From Stictocephala bisonia (lineage: Eukaryota; Arthropoda; Insecta; Hemiptera; Membracidae): a stretch of DNA of 64,000 bases. Made by a program: the position numbers and the translations under genes. Below are positions 33,466 through 44,689 of this stretch, piece after piece; the first letter of the stretch is position 1; each line of letters begins with the position of its first letter. The DNA lies in assembly GCA_035578905.1 (NCBI GenBank), contig JAQJVL010000178.1:1000249-1064248 (forward strand), written 5' to 3'. The notes under the pieces are model-generated. The model ran no database searches and was not told the origin of the DNA. It saw only the letters and a program-made list of their open reading frames with translations.

Positions 33466-34360
33466 GGAGGCATATAGTGCCATGTTGATGCTGCACTACA
33501 CCACGGAGATTGTCAGCCGGTGATGGTCATGTCTAGAGATGAGGCTTCAAATATTTTATGTTTTATTGTGTGCAGGAATTTGTTTGAGTACTTCGAAGTG
33601 TGAATGGTGCTTTGAAATGTTTGCTTGTCGTGATTGTGCATGAGTGGTGATATGTTTGGTTGCGCTTATGTGAATACTTGTATTGAATGAATGTTATTTA
33701 ATGTGTTAAATATAATTATGTTAGGGATCATGAGATATCAACGTTCGTGGTGAGTCTGAGTGTATGAATGGGTGTATTTGGTAGGCTAGCCTATATTGCT
33801 CAATTTAACTATAGAATTTTTTTTTAAATACAATAACAATTTTGCATTTTTTATTTCATTCTTAAATTATTACACTATATTAGCTTGTACTGTCATAAAT
33901 ATATTCAGTAATAGTCTATAATTTTAATATCAGCTTATTTGTTTATTTATTTTTTTGCTTCTTACATCATCAGTAAATTATATATTTTAATCTTCTCAAT
34001 GTAAGTATGTCATAAACTAATTGTAAAGAGTCTGACTCACAAAAACTGTTTGATTGACAGGAACTCTGCCTCCACATACAGGCTTTGCCAATGTGCAGGT
34101 TTTCTCAATATAATATTTATTTGTATTGATTTCTTTGTAACAAAAAGATGTGAGAAATAAATAAATTTATTATTATTATGTTGAAGCAACTCAAAGTCAG
34201 GATCTGCATTTGAATTGTCTATAACACTTCTCAGACCTGTCCTAAACCATTTCCTCATCTCGAAGCATTGCATATATATGTCTATCAATGTCCCAATCAG
34301 GCACACTTACCTGTTCATTATGTTTTCGTTGATTCATTGTTAAATTTTCCAAATAAAACA

Positions 34361-34366
<6 letters not shown>

Positions 34367-34412
<46 letters not shown>
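34367..34412. repeat. (AT)n/(AC)n microsatellite
   Basis: About 17 AT units followed by six AC units, directly at the left end of the mariner copy. Confidence 0.95.
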
Positions 34413-34413
<1 letters not shown>

Positions 34414-35278
34414 AGGTGTGTTTTTAAAGTAAGTACCGTTTCGGAATCCCACGACTGTAGCACTGCGGTCGTCGTTCATCGCATGTGCGCTGTGTACTAC
34501 TACCTCAGATTAAAACTGCTGCCGACTGTGAGTTATGCACTGTGTAAGTTTTCATAATGCTAAGGGCGTAAAAGCAGCTGACATTCATCGTAAGTCTGTC
34601 ACCATGACAATTTTGTTTTAAAAATCTTAATCATCACGATTCTAATGCTCTGGGAATGTAAGAGAACTGGTTAAGTATTTGTTTTTGTAATTCTCGCCAA
34701 ACATTTGTTTTTGTGATTCTCCATCAGCATTTTGGAAGCCCAGCGAAGCATAAATCTCTGTATTTAAAACATTCTGTCACAATTTCATATATTGCACTTC
34801 TTGACACTGGAAAACACGCTACATAACGAAGCAGTTGTAAAGCGCCTGTTTTCTCTGACTCTTTTTCATTAACATTTTGCACTAAGTCATCAGTAATGAG
34901 TGAAGATTTCACACTTCGTTCCTCATCATACACATTCGTACGGCCACCTCAAAAGCAATTGCCCATCTCAATACCATCCCATCACTCATTCTGTTTTCTC
35001 AATGAACTTCACAAATTTCTCGATGAATGTAAGCTGCTTTCATGCCTTTAGCGTTACAAAAACTTATCACAACATGTACTTTACTGTTGGAGGCATTTTT
35101 AATTGGAGGAGGAATTCTAAACAGTCATAAGAATCCTTAAATACAGTGGAATGGGATCCGTAACGGCGGCTGTGGTTTGCCAACAGATAGTAGTACACAG
35201 CAGGCATGCGCTGAACGCCGATCGCAGAGCTACAGCGGCAGGATTCCAAAACGGTACTTACTTTAAAAATACGCCTCG
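34412..35278 (-). mobile_element. internally deleted mariner, 0.87 kb
   Basis: Inverted ends share TTTTTAAAGTAAGTACCGTTT at 34421-34441 and 35249-35269, and the similarity reaches outward to ACAAGG/ACGAGG. A right TA is present; the left one has decayed to CA. The minus strand (34933-34724) retains part of the N-terminal region (DEERSVKSSLITDDLVQNVN, then SRSAIYEIVTECFKYRDLCF). The catalytic domain is gone. Confidence 0.85.
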
Positions 35279-35588
35279 TACAAAACTAATATTCTCAACT
35301 TAAAAAATAACTAACTACAACATAAACATCCAGTATCTAAGTCTAGAATTTAAAAAAATGTCAATCGATAGAAGAATCACTCAGTATCTGAGACCAACCC
35401 TACAATCACACACAAGGAAACAACTGGCACCTAAAACTGGAACAAATTTGAAACATCAATGTGCTACGGCCAAGGTCACATCACCAACAACCAGACAGAA
35501 AAGGTCGAGGAACTAACTTTGTATTAGTTAGCCTCCAGAAAATGGTTTATATAAAAAAAAATAAACAATTTAAAATGTCACAAATCCC

Positions 35589-35722
35589 CCCATACACGTA
35601 CAATGGTAGTGACCCACCCGCCCACCCACACACCTTAAATAATAGTAACCCACCCGCCCACCCATACATACAATGGTAGTGACCCACCCGCCCACCCATA
35701 CACGTATAATGGTAGTGAAAGG
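35589..35722. repeat. 34-36 bp minisatellite, about 3.7 copies
   Basis: Units read CATACACGTACAATGGTAGT followed by GACCCACCCGCCCAC. A related but more diverged run lies at 38712-38815. The interval 35725-36310 shows no feature. Confidence 0.88.
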
Positions 35723-36313
35723 AAAGCTAGGAAGGGGAAAGGGGAAGCTATTGAGGAGGTGGGGCCAACTGTGCAAACACAGCTGCCATAATAAAAATCA
35801 ATAATACTCGCTGGTCTCTCAGACTAGTGTTTCACTTAAGGTTATTATTGTAGATCTCTGATCAAGTGTATGTTTATGTTTGAAGATAAATTTTATATCA
35901 AATTTTCATTTAACTCAAGTTCATTATGCACAATTATCTTGTCTGCAAATCTAACATTACTACATCTTTATCTAAAAATAAAAAATTAAATTTTTTAATG
36001 AATATCTAATAAGTTTTACTGTTTTTTTAGATTAGTTTTTTCGTGTAGTAAAATTATTTCCTGATACCACTTATAGACTTATTTGCTTTCAACACTACAT
36101 TTGCGGTGAATGTGACGTAAATGATTTTGATGTTTGCATGTAAAATTGGCTACACATATAGGGCTAATAATAGTTTGTTTTATAAAAAGTAAACTAATTA
36201 AGATCTATAGAAAAATATTGTTCTCTTTTTATTTTGATAAAGATTATGATAGTTACAAGAAGCCTAATTCCCCAACCTTTGATTAATCTTAGACTATATC
36301 TCACGAATAGCCA

Positions 36314-36655
36314 ACACAATTCAAATAGAGCAAGTATGTGCAATGTGATTCAACTATAACTGAACTAAGAAATTGAATAAATGGGGTCTGTTACAGCTGA
36401 TGCTGCATTGTAATTGGACACAATTCAAATAGAGCAAGTATGTGCAATGTGATTTACCACTGTTGTTATAACTGAACAAAGAAATTGAGTAACTGGTGGT
36501 CTGTTACAGCTGATGCTGCATTGTAATTGGACACAATTCAAATAGAGCAAGTATGTGCAATGTGATTTACCACTGTTGTTATAACTGAACAAAGAAATTG
36601 AGTAACTGGTGGTCTGTTACAGCTGATGCTGCATTGTAATTGGACACAATTCATT
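36314..36655. repeat. 112-bp tandem repeat, about 3 copies
   Basis: ACACAATTCAAATAGAGCAA begins at 36314, 36419 and 36531, with a partial start at 36643; spacings 105, 112 and 112. Near-identical except for a 7-base deletion in the first unit. The next 500 bases to 37150 are AT-rich with no feature seen. Confidence 0.92.
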
Positions 36656-38711
36656 TAACTTCAGAGGTCCACCACAACCCACCATAATGTATTCAGATAT
36701 TCTAAGATGGATTTCTTATTTTAAATTTCAACAAAATAATTCCATGCTTTAAGAGATTTGTTGTTACCTTTTTAAAGTCCATTATATAACATAGTTGTTT
36801 TATGTTACAAATCACAGAGTCAATGTAATAGGAGTTGATGCCGAAAGTTTATTGTTGACTTTCAATTGGACTTTTATTACATAATCAGAGCAATCAGTTT
36901 GTTATTGTGTTGTTTCTAAGTTTTATTTGTAACTTAGCACCATAACTGATCAACCTTTAAGTAAAATTATTTGTATTTAATTTTATTGACAATGCTTAAA
37001 GCATTCATTAATTTTAGCCCCACATTGTAAGCTAAGATTGTGTTTTGTAGTAGTTAAATAAATGTTAATATTAATTAAGTAAATAAAATAAATAAATGTA
37101 TTATTCGTTTGTTATGTTTATAATCAAGTGCATGATCATAACTCTGTGGTTTTAACCCTTTTAGTGCTACAGCATCGCTGTTAGGGAGAACGCAATCCAT
37201 CCAAAAGGATTAAGCTACGTAATTAATTAATTACATTGTAGTTTTTTTTTCTGGATGCTATAAATATTTTCTTGTTCTAGTAGCTTCAAATTTAGGTCTT
37301 TGGTTGTCCATGAACTGTTTATTTATCAATTATTGTTTTAATTAAATAATGAGATTGTTTAAATTTAGAGGCCATTGTTTGTTTACGTGTTTTTATGTTA
37401 CTTTACTGTATAATATTGTACTACTACACTGTTTTTTATTATTACTGTGTTAATGTTGGCTTTATATAATGGAATCAGTATTTTCATCATTGAAATAGAA
37501 TAAATTACGTTTTTTAATTCTTTTATTGTAGGTTAGATTGTGTTGCTGAGTGTTTTAATGTAATTCAATTTAATTTTGTTATTTTATGTGTTTTTATTTT
37601 TTATTGTAATACCATACTATTTTCCTTATTACTACTATGTTAGTATAGTTAGTTTTATACTATGTAATTTGTTTTTTTATTAAACCCTTTCTGTGCCTTA
37701 TTAAAAATGTGTCAGAAGTGCAAACGTTCGGTTAAGCTAGACTTTGTGAATAATCAGTAAATGTGAATTTTTCCAAATATATTATGTGAGTCTACTCCAG
37801 ACAGACTTGTATTTCATTTAAAATATATTTTATGTCATAGAACATGTAAAAATTATTATTACTATTTCCGCAGTGGCCAGGGCCGCCCAGAGACTTTTGG
37901 TGGCCCCGGGGCAAAGTTTACCATGTGGCCCCTTCCTTCACTTCAAAATAAATTAATTTAATTACTCTGATTGTCAAATATACTATAATTGATATTTTAC
38001 TTTTAGCACATTCTACGATATTCTTACCATCTCTTTCGTTATATTACTATTGTAATTAAGATTCTTGTTCATGGACGTTTTCTCAGGGCTAGCTGCGAAG
38101 CTCCGGTAAGTTTTTCTCTAATTGTCATATACTTTTTAAACATTTCCTTAAGTATTACCGCTACAATAACATCAATCTCTTATAACAAAACTGCTATTCT
38201 TTTATTAAATAATTAATAACGAAACAAGCAATGCTACAGTCAGTTGCATAGACAGTTGCATAGTTGGGCGCAGCAGCTCTTCGATTGCCAGTTGAGGAGC
38301 CATCCTCGCCAATGATATTAGCTGTGGGTGAGGGAGGGAGGGGCCAATAAATTTGTATAGGCCACTTGGCTTCGCTAGCTAAAGAGCAAGTGGCCGACTG
38401 TTCACGAAGTAAAATAATTTGGCGAGCGCGAACATCTAGTGCTTCAAAAACAGTCAACTGAGAGTTGAGGTTATGTTATTGTTTTCAAAACAGGTTGTAG
38501 ACCACTGGGTACATAGCTTATTGATGTTGGACATTAAAACATCTAGTTTATATTCGTGATTTTAGTTTGTCTTTGTGCTAAACTTTAAACTATTCAATTT
38601 TTATTTAACAGGCATAAAAAGCATTTTGTACCAACTCAATTTTCTCAGCATAAAACATAGTAAAATTTATGTCTGTCAAATTGGATACTATATCATTGAT
38701 GTACATCACAG

Positions 38712-38815
38712 TCTACATGTCCGTACAGTGACAGTGGTATTGACACACCCACACACCCATTCACGAACAGTGGTATTGACCCTCCCGCTCAAAAATACAC
38801 GTACAGTGCTTCAAT
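38712..38815. repeat. diverged relative of the 36-bp minisatellite
   Basis: CACGAACAGTGGTATTGACC and CACGTACAGTG resemble the unit at 35589-35722 (CACGTACAATGGTAGTGACC). About two to three degenerate units. Confidence 0.55.
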
Positions 38816-39348
38816 CTTAGTTAATTTCACTTATCACGCAACAAACAATAAATAAATACTGTATTAATGATTGTCAAAAATATAAATGGCTTACTCGTTT
38901 GTCAGTGACAGTAAAAAATTATGAAAACTATTTTGATTGGTCTTAGATTTGTTATGTTAATGAATGACAACATTAATCAATTATGCTATTTGTTTGGGAA
39001 CAACCTGTATGTGGGCATGATTGTTTTAATCAAGAGCTACTCTACTGAATATGTTGAGAATACAACCCTGTTCCTGTTACAGTTTCAGGGTAAATTAAAC
39101 CAGACAATAAAAGAGTTACAACAAGTTAAATGTCACAAAATATATATTATTCAAAAGGAGTTGTACAAATCTGAACAATGAAGCTGTTTTATCTATTAAC
39201 AGTGTACTTAAGAGCTCCTCTTTTCATTAAGACCTATGTCATAATATATTGGTAAAATGTCTTTTTGAACATCCATGTCATAATAACTAATGAATTTAAA
39301 ATGTCAAAGGAAACATTACAGTAGAAAGAAAGTAAAAAAATTGTATGT

Positions 39349-39420
39349 ACAGTAAACTCTGGTTAACCGGTTAAATATGATGGAAGATGAATCCGGATAG
39401 TACAGAACGTAACAAAATTA
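39349..39420 (+). repeat. solo pogo-type terminal repeat
   Basis: TACAGTAAACTCTGGTTAAC and a following TCCGGATAGTAC match the left end of the element at 12545. No right end was found nearby. Confidence 0.5.
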
Positions 39421-41969
39421 TAATTTTTAGACAAGATTATGCCACGCAATTCCTCCAGCGATAGCGTAGGACAAGTTGAATGTAATGTATCATACACACA
39501 TATTGTTGCACATCCGGTAAGGGAGCAGTGATGTTGTTGTATGCATATTTACCAAATTTAAGTGCCTAGAAATCTACTGTAATTTAGTGGTTTCATCGTT
39601 AATTTATTCTTTTTATACTGTAAAAATATATAATTTACTCTGCAGTATATTACAATGCTACATTGAAACATTTATAGTCTATTTTAATTGATTTCAATAA
39701 AACGTTACCATAAATTACTAGGCCTAAACGTTAACTTTTTGTTCTCTCAAAATCTTTAAATGGAATATGAATCATAACAAATTAAATTAATTGATAATTA
39801 TAGTAGTTTACTAGGAAATCCAAAATAACGCATTAAATTACAGAAATATCACTCTATAAAATACATCAATAACAGAATATTTCTTTACTGAACGACAGTA
39901 AACAAACAGAATAATGATTGACGATGTCCCCGATCTAACCTTCATGACAATTAATAGAACTCTTCCAGTCCATTGTTACAACATTGTATATTTTGCCTGC
40001 GGGTTTTTTGGGTGCAAAACACAGTTACTACTGAAATACGACTACTATTTCTTAAATTTAGTGTATATATTGAAAAATTAGCTGATCAGTGCCGGGAAAG
40101 AGTGCAACGTTACCACGTTCGAACGGAGTGCCGCCGCCTACTACCAGCTTTGAAACCAAGATTGTAAGAACCTTTTCTCATAAAGACTTTTCGACCTTTT
40201 TAAAATGTCAGATTTAAAATGTTTTTACTGTAATTTTGTTAGCTAATTTAATTGTGTTGTTCTTAGGCTTCCACTTTTTTTATTACAATTGATTAATTTT
40301 CATAATTTAGGCCGCAGGTTACTGATCACTTGTTTTCACATTATATAGATCTATTATTTTGCTACGATGAGTCAAATGAGTTTCGAAACACCAAATCAAG
40401 ATTATTTATCTACATAAACAGAATTTGTGAAAAAAATACAAAATAAGGATAAAAGCTTAATCAACAAACCACTACAAATACAAATCAATTCGCAATTGCT
40501 GTATTATCTTAAGTTTATAATAGTAATATATCATAACTAATGGTTTTGTAAGGATAATAACGTGATCAAGCGATTGATTTTCCTACCACTAAAAGCCAAG
40601 ATAGAGTTGAATTTAGGACAAGTATAACAATTTTGTTTGAAGTAGTATATACTTTTGAAATTAAAGTTAAAAAATAAAACATACAGAAACGTTCTTGTCC
40701 ACCTTGTATTAAACACGTCCAAAAACAGAGTTTTCAGTAATACAAATGTAAAGTTATTGGGTCTTTTGACATGTTTTATATAAATAGTGTACGAAAACAG
40801 GACATCTCATTGAGGTGGCCCACTGTCCACACCACTCAAGTATATTTATATGTTCGCAAACTGGAATTTATATTTTGGTGTGTTCACAAGCTGCATGCTT
40901 GTTTGCAAACAAGACAACTGGCAAGGGGTACAGTTGCAGTCACACACCAACAGCATATGCTGTCACATCACTATGTCGACCGCTGACAAACTTCAAAGAC
41001 CAGTGTACAACTTGCTCCAAAAGGCTCCCTGATTGCTATAAAACCAATGGTTTAGTTTAAACGTTTTAAAACTAAAACTGGAAGACTTATCTGGCCTAAT
41101 ATCACTTTTGATATTTTGATACAGGCTTGAATCGTTTCTTATCTAGTAGATTATTAAGTATTTTCTTTTTTGTTGCATGAAATGTGGCCCCCCCTGTGAA
41201 CTAAGTCTGTGTGGCCCCGGGGCAATTTGCCCCCTTTGCCCCCCCCCTCTGGGCGGCCCTGGCAGTGGCTGAGGCTTGCATAATGAGTTCATGCCAATAG
41301 CAGCTGACGAATAAAAATAAAACTCTTTGTTTTATTAAGATAAAATTTAAAAAATGCACATGGTATAGCAAATTAAATTTTGTTTTTAATTATGTATAAA
41401 GATTTATGGCAACCATCTGTTTTATATGGTAAAAAACATCGTAAACAGAAAAAAAAAAATTGGAAACAAAACACTGGTGAGTACTTAAAAAAAGTAATTA
41501 TTTATAAGAGCATCACAAATAAAATATTTATAATGCATGTTAATCCTTGGTTATTTAGCTATAATATGGTGTAAAATGTTTATTCTAACCCATTAAATAA
41601 AAAAAATTACAGTGCTTTCCCCAAACTCTTACAAATTGAAAATGCTAAGGTATTTTTGGATACAGTCAATTGAGTGGCACTTTTGTAACGCCCTTCTAAA
41701 AAATTGCTGGCACTGAAAGGGTTAAAGTTGACAAAATAACATTTTACTAAACATGAATTTGAGGGGTTCTTGGCTTCTCACATATGGCATACGCGGTCAT
41801 GGTAATGGTAGCGGATGTATTGTTGTCATCTTCTCATTTATTTGTTGAAATGAGGTGTTTTTTTTAGAAGTAGATAGTTAGTTGTACTTTTAAAAAATAC
41901 AGATTAAAATACTCAAAAAAAATTGTCTGTACAGTTATCTTGTATCAAACTCCACACTTTGTATATTTA

Positions 41970-42646
41970 CAGTAGAGCCTCGTTATTTGACATACAGTTA
42001 TCTCGTATCAAATTCCATAATTTTTAAATTTACAGTAGAGATTTGACATACAGCTATCTGACATTACGTTTTAACTGTCACCGTCCCAAAAACAGTACTG
42101 TAATAAAAATGGTCCGAAAATAATATAACATATTATTTTTCTTTATGACAAAAAACTGTATGTACTGGGAGAGGTTTTTCCCATCCCATTTTTACTGTAC
42201 TTGACTATGTTGAGTGGGCACTGCACTGTGCGACCAGGCTCTTTTCTTTTGTCAATGTGTTGATTTGTTGAGTGCATGGTATTTTTAGGACAAACAAGTG
42301 CTATAAAGTTTAATATTAATAAAGGTTTAACTAATGTTTATTGTAACTTCTGTAGATTGTAACATTTTTTATATTTGTATGACAACAGTATTTAATACTG
42401 TAAAGTGATTTTAATAGAGCAGTGTATTAAAATAGTTGGTTTTGAAACATTTTTTTCATTAAATTCATTGTTTTTGTTATAAAAACTAGACCAGAGTTAT
42501 TGTGTTTATATTACTCTAGTATAAATCATAATGTAATTCATTTAGTTGTGTTATTTAGAGTTTTTACTAGCATTCCCAACTAACCAACATTTTTATTTAT
42601 CCAACGTCATCACATCCTTTTACGATGGATAAGTGAGGCTCTACTG
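41970..42646. mobile_element. pogo/Tigger-type MITE, 677 bp
   Basis: TA at 41968-41969 and 42647-42648. Ends CAGTAGAGCCTCGTTATTTG and inverse CAGTAGAGCCTCACTTATCC. Around the left end about 65 bases are duplicated in tandem (41935-42065, TATCTTGTATCAAACTCCA versus TATCTCGTATCAAATTCCA), so the terminal repeat occurs twice there. No coding. Confidence 0.75.
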
Positions 42647-43299
42647 TAGTGTGTGTTTTATTAATTTTTTTGTATCTAACTTTTAAGTAAAAATATGTGC
42701 ATATATCTAATGTACACCTAATTCAAATTAATAAAAAAAAAAATCATGGAGATATTTCTTAAATTAAATTTTTAATTAGTTCTTTTGTAAGCCTCTGCAT
42801 TTTTTTTCTAAATTTGGCTATGGCATGGTTGAGAAGCTACAGCACTAAAAGGGTTATGTATTTATTGTGTTATATTTTTATTAAAGACAATGGCATTGGG
42901 ATTCATAAAGTTAATTATATAGGAGCTCAATTAATGTTATTTTAATCATGTTGTTTTAATATAGTATATTTACAAATATTATCAATCGTGTGGTTGAGCT
43001 ACATAATTTTCACATATTCTCGATTATAGTTTTATCACATTTATTTAAAAGTATTCCATTTTTCAGCCCAATGTATTTCCAATACCTGTTATAGAGCATT
43101 TAAGACCTCCATTAAATAGCAATGGATACTTAGCATTGAATAATCATGTTGAAAACTAGTATTTAAAATATCATTAGTTACTCATATTTTTTTACAAGAT
43201 AGCTTTTTCCTATGGCTTTCAAATATTTTGTGATGTCATACTGCCTAATAGTATAAAATACCTGGAAGTTTATTATGACAACAAAATCAGCAGAGTTGA

Positions 43300-43530
43300 A
43301 CTCATAAAAATATTGGTGTTTGATAATCTTTTTGCTTGATGTGCTCCCAAACATAGTAATCAATGGGTATCAGATCTGGAGCTAGTGAGGATCAATTTAT
43401 TTTTCCTCCCCTTCCGATCCACATGTTAAAAGTATCACTGATGTGCGTCAGCACCTTAGCGTCGGTGTGGGAGTGCTCCATCTGCTTAGAAGAAAATGCT
43501 CTGACACAAATCTAATGGCAAGTCTTGAAG
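43300..43530 (-). pseudogene. transposase fragment, Tc1/mariner superfamily
   Basis: Minus-strand residues across frames: DGALPHRR-like, then AKVLTHISDTFN, WIGRGGKI, LAPDLIPIDYYVWEHIKQK. Same order as the 7520-8110 remnant (second aspartate, GRRG, SPDL-LD). Strongly decayed. Flanks 42860-43300 and 43530-44685 show no other feature. Confidence 0.5.
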
Positions 43531-44689
43531 GAGCAATAGTAGGTTTCAGTTAGAAAATCCAAGTATTGAGTGATATTTAAGTCTGTTGGTAGGTCCAAGG
43601 TATAGTCCTATGAGCCGACTTCCAATGACTCCAATCCAGATCTTTAATTTGAACCTTACTTGATTAGAATACTCATGTACACAATCATGCGTGCAATCCC
43701 CTTTCTTGCATCATAAAAAAACTAACTAGCACTTCTGTTCCATTCACACAATTTTAGGTTTAGTTACAACTGACTGATTATTTTCCAGCTCTGTTGTTCA
43801 CTTTGAATTGAACTAGTTCAAATCTAATGAACGAACTAGTTCACTCGTTTTCTAAAGCTGACTAGTTCAGTCTTTCTTGATCTCTCCATTGCAGCTTTCC
43901 AATTACTGGATGTACAATCAGATCAGTACATCGTGTCTGAGAAATGAAATCTTCAATTACGTTATCATTGATTGATAGTGGCTGTTTCTGGAGAGCGTGT
44001 TGTTTATAGTAACATATCATAGTTAGTTTTTTTATGATCTTGGTCAAATAAACTTGAACTTAAACAGAGTTCGTATCCCTTTTCTACCTCTATACTAATA
44101 ACTTGGGAATATAATTTACATAATTGTGGGGGGAAACATTTTTTTTAACAGTAGGTTTGCTCATGATTCTCAACTACCTTCATTGTTTTAAGTTTTTTGC
44201 TTACAACGACTTTGACTTATAATTTCATGTAAGAGACGGCACCTGCATTCCTACCTTTTTAGAAACATTTTGCCATACAATTATCATTTTACTATTTATT
44301 ACTACTGGGGAAAATGTCTTTGTTTTAGTTAATTTTGTCTTTTGAAATCCTTTGAATTTGATCATAATTTTAGGAAACAAAGGATGTTAGCTTATTTCCA
44401 CGCAATTGGTTTGCTCTCCACATATTAAAAATAAAAGAATTTAATATGTCAAATTAATTACTTTATTTAAACTTTCTTTTTTGTCTATTGAGTTTGAATG
44501 TAAGGTGCAAAAATAAAAAAATGTGTTTGACAAATTCTTTTACAATATTTTAATTCGTGACACATAACAATTGTTTTTATCCAGTTGACATTTTACGCTA
44601 TTGGTACCATAATTTAGTACTTGCAGAAAGTTTTTTTTTTTTTTACACACCATTGCAGGAAGATTGAAAACATTCTGCTTTGGTGATCC

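Larger units (their letters stand above)
25080..33800 (+). mobile_element. LINE with RRM-like ORF1 and APE/RT ORF2, three internal insertions
   Basis: Plus-strand LINE whose text is recovered when three later insertions are removed: piggyBac (25394-27915), a minus-strand LINE (about 30172-31430) and a hAT MITE (31546-31864). A TTAA-flanked joint at 25390/27919 keeps one reading frame (VDMLFDAVKGVVQNN). The 5' and 3' boundaries are approximate; the 3' UTR after 33465 ends in AT-rich DNA. The interval 33800-34360 shows no further gene. Confidence 0.7.
37878..41261. mobile_element. hAT-type non-autonomous element, 3.4 kb
   Basis: Exact 8-bp target duplication GCAGTGGC (37870-37877 and 41262-41269). 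Ends CAGGGCCGCCCAGAG and inverse CAGGGCCGCCCAGAG, identical for 15 bases, followed by GGGGC-rich subterminal segments at both ends. No hAT transposase motif found in any frame. Inside are a 36-bp-type minisatellite (38712-38815), a stray pogo-type left end (39349) and otherwise unassigned AT-rich sequence. Confidence 0.9.
37685..41721. mobile_element. inner TTAA-flanked element
   Basis: TTAAA precedes CCCTTTCTGTGCC on the left; inverse CCCTTTCAGTGCCAGC is followed by TTAAA on the right (41722-41726). Its own DNA is about 650 bases, the rest being a hAT-type insertion. Related in end sequence to the outer element but not identical. Confidence 0.65.
37156..42853. mobile_element. outer TTAA-flanked element of a nested set
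   Basis: Left TTAA (37152-37155) then CCCTTTTAGTGCTACAGC; right end inverse CCCTTTTAGTGCTGTAGC then TTAT (decayed TTAA) at 42854-42857. Own sequence about 37156-37684 and 41726-42853, the latter holding a pogo-type MITE. piggyBac-type MITE by termini; no coding. Confidence 0.7.
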
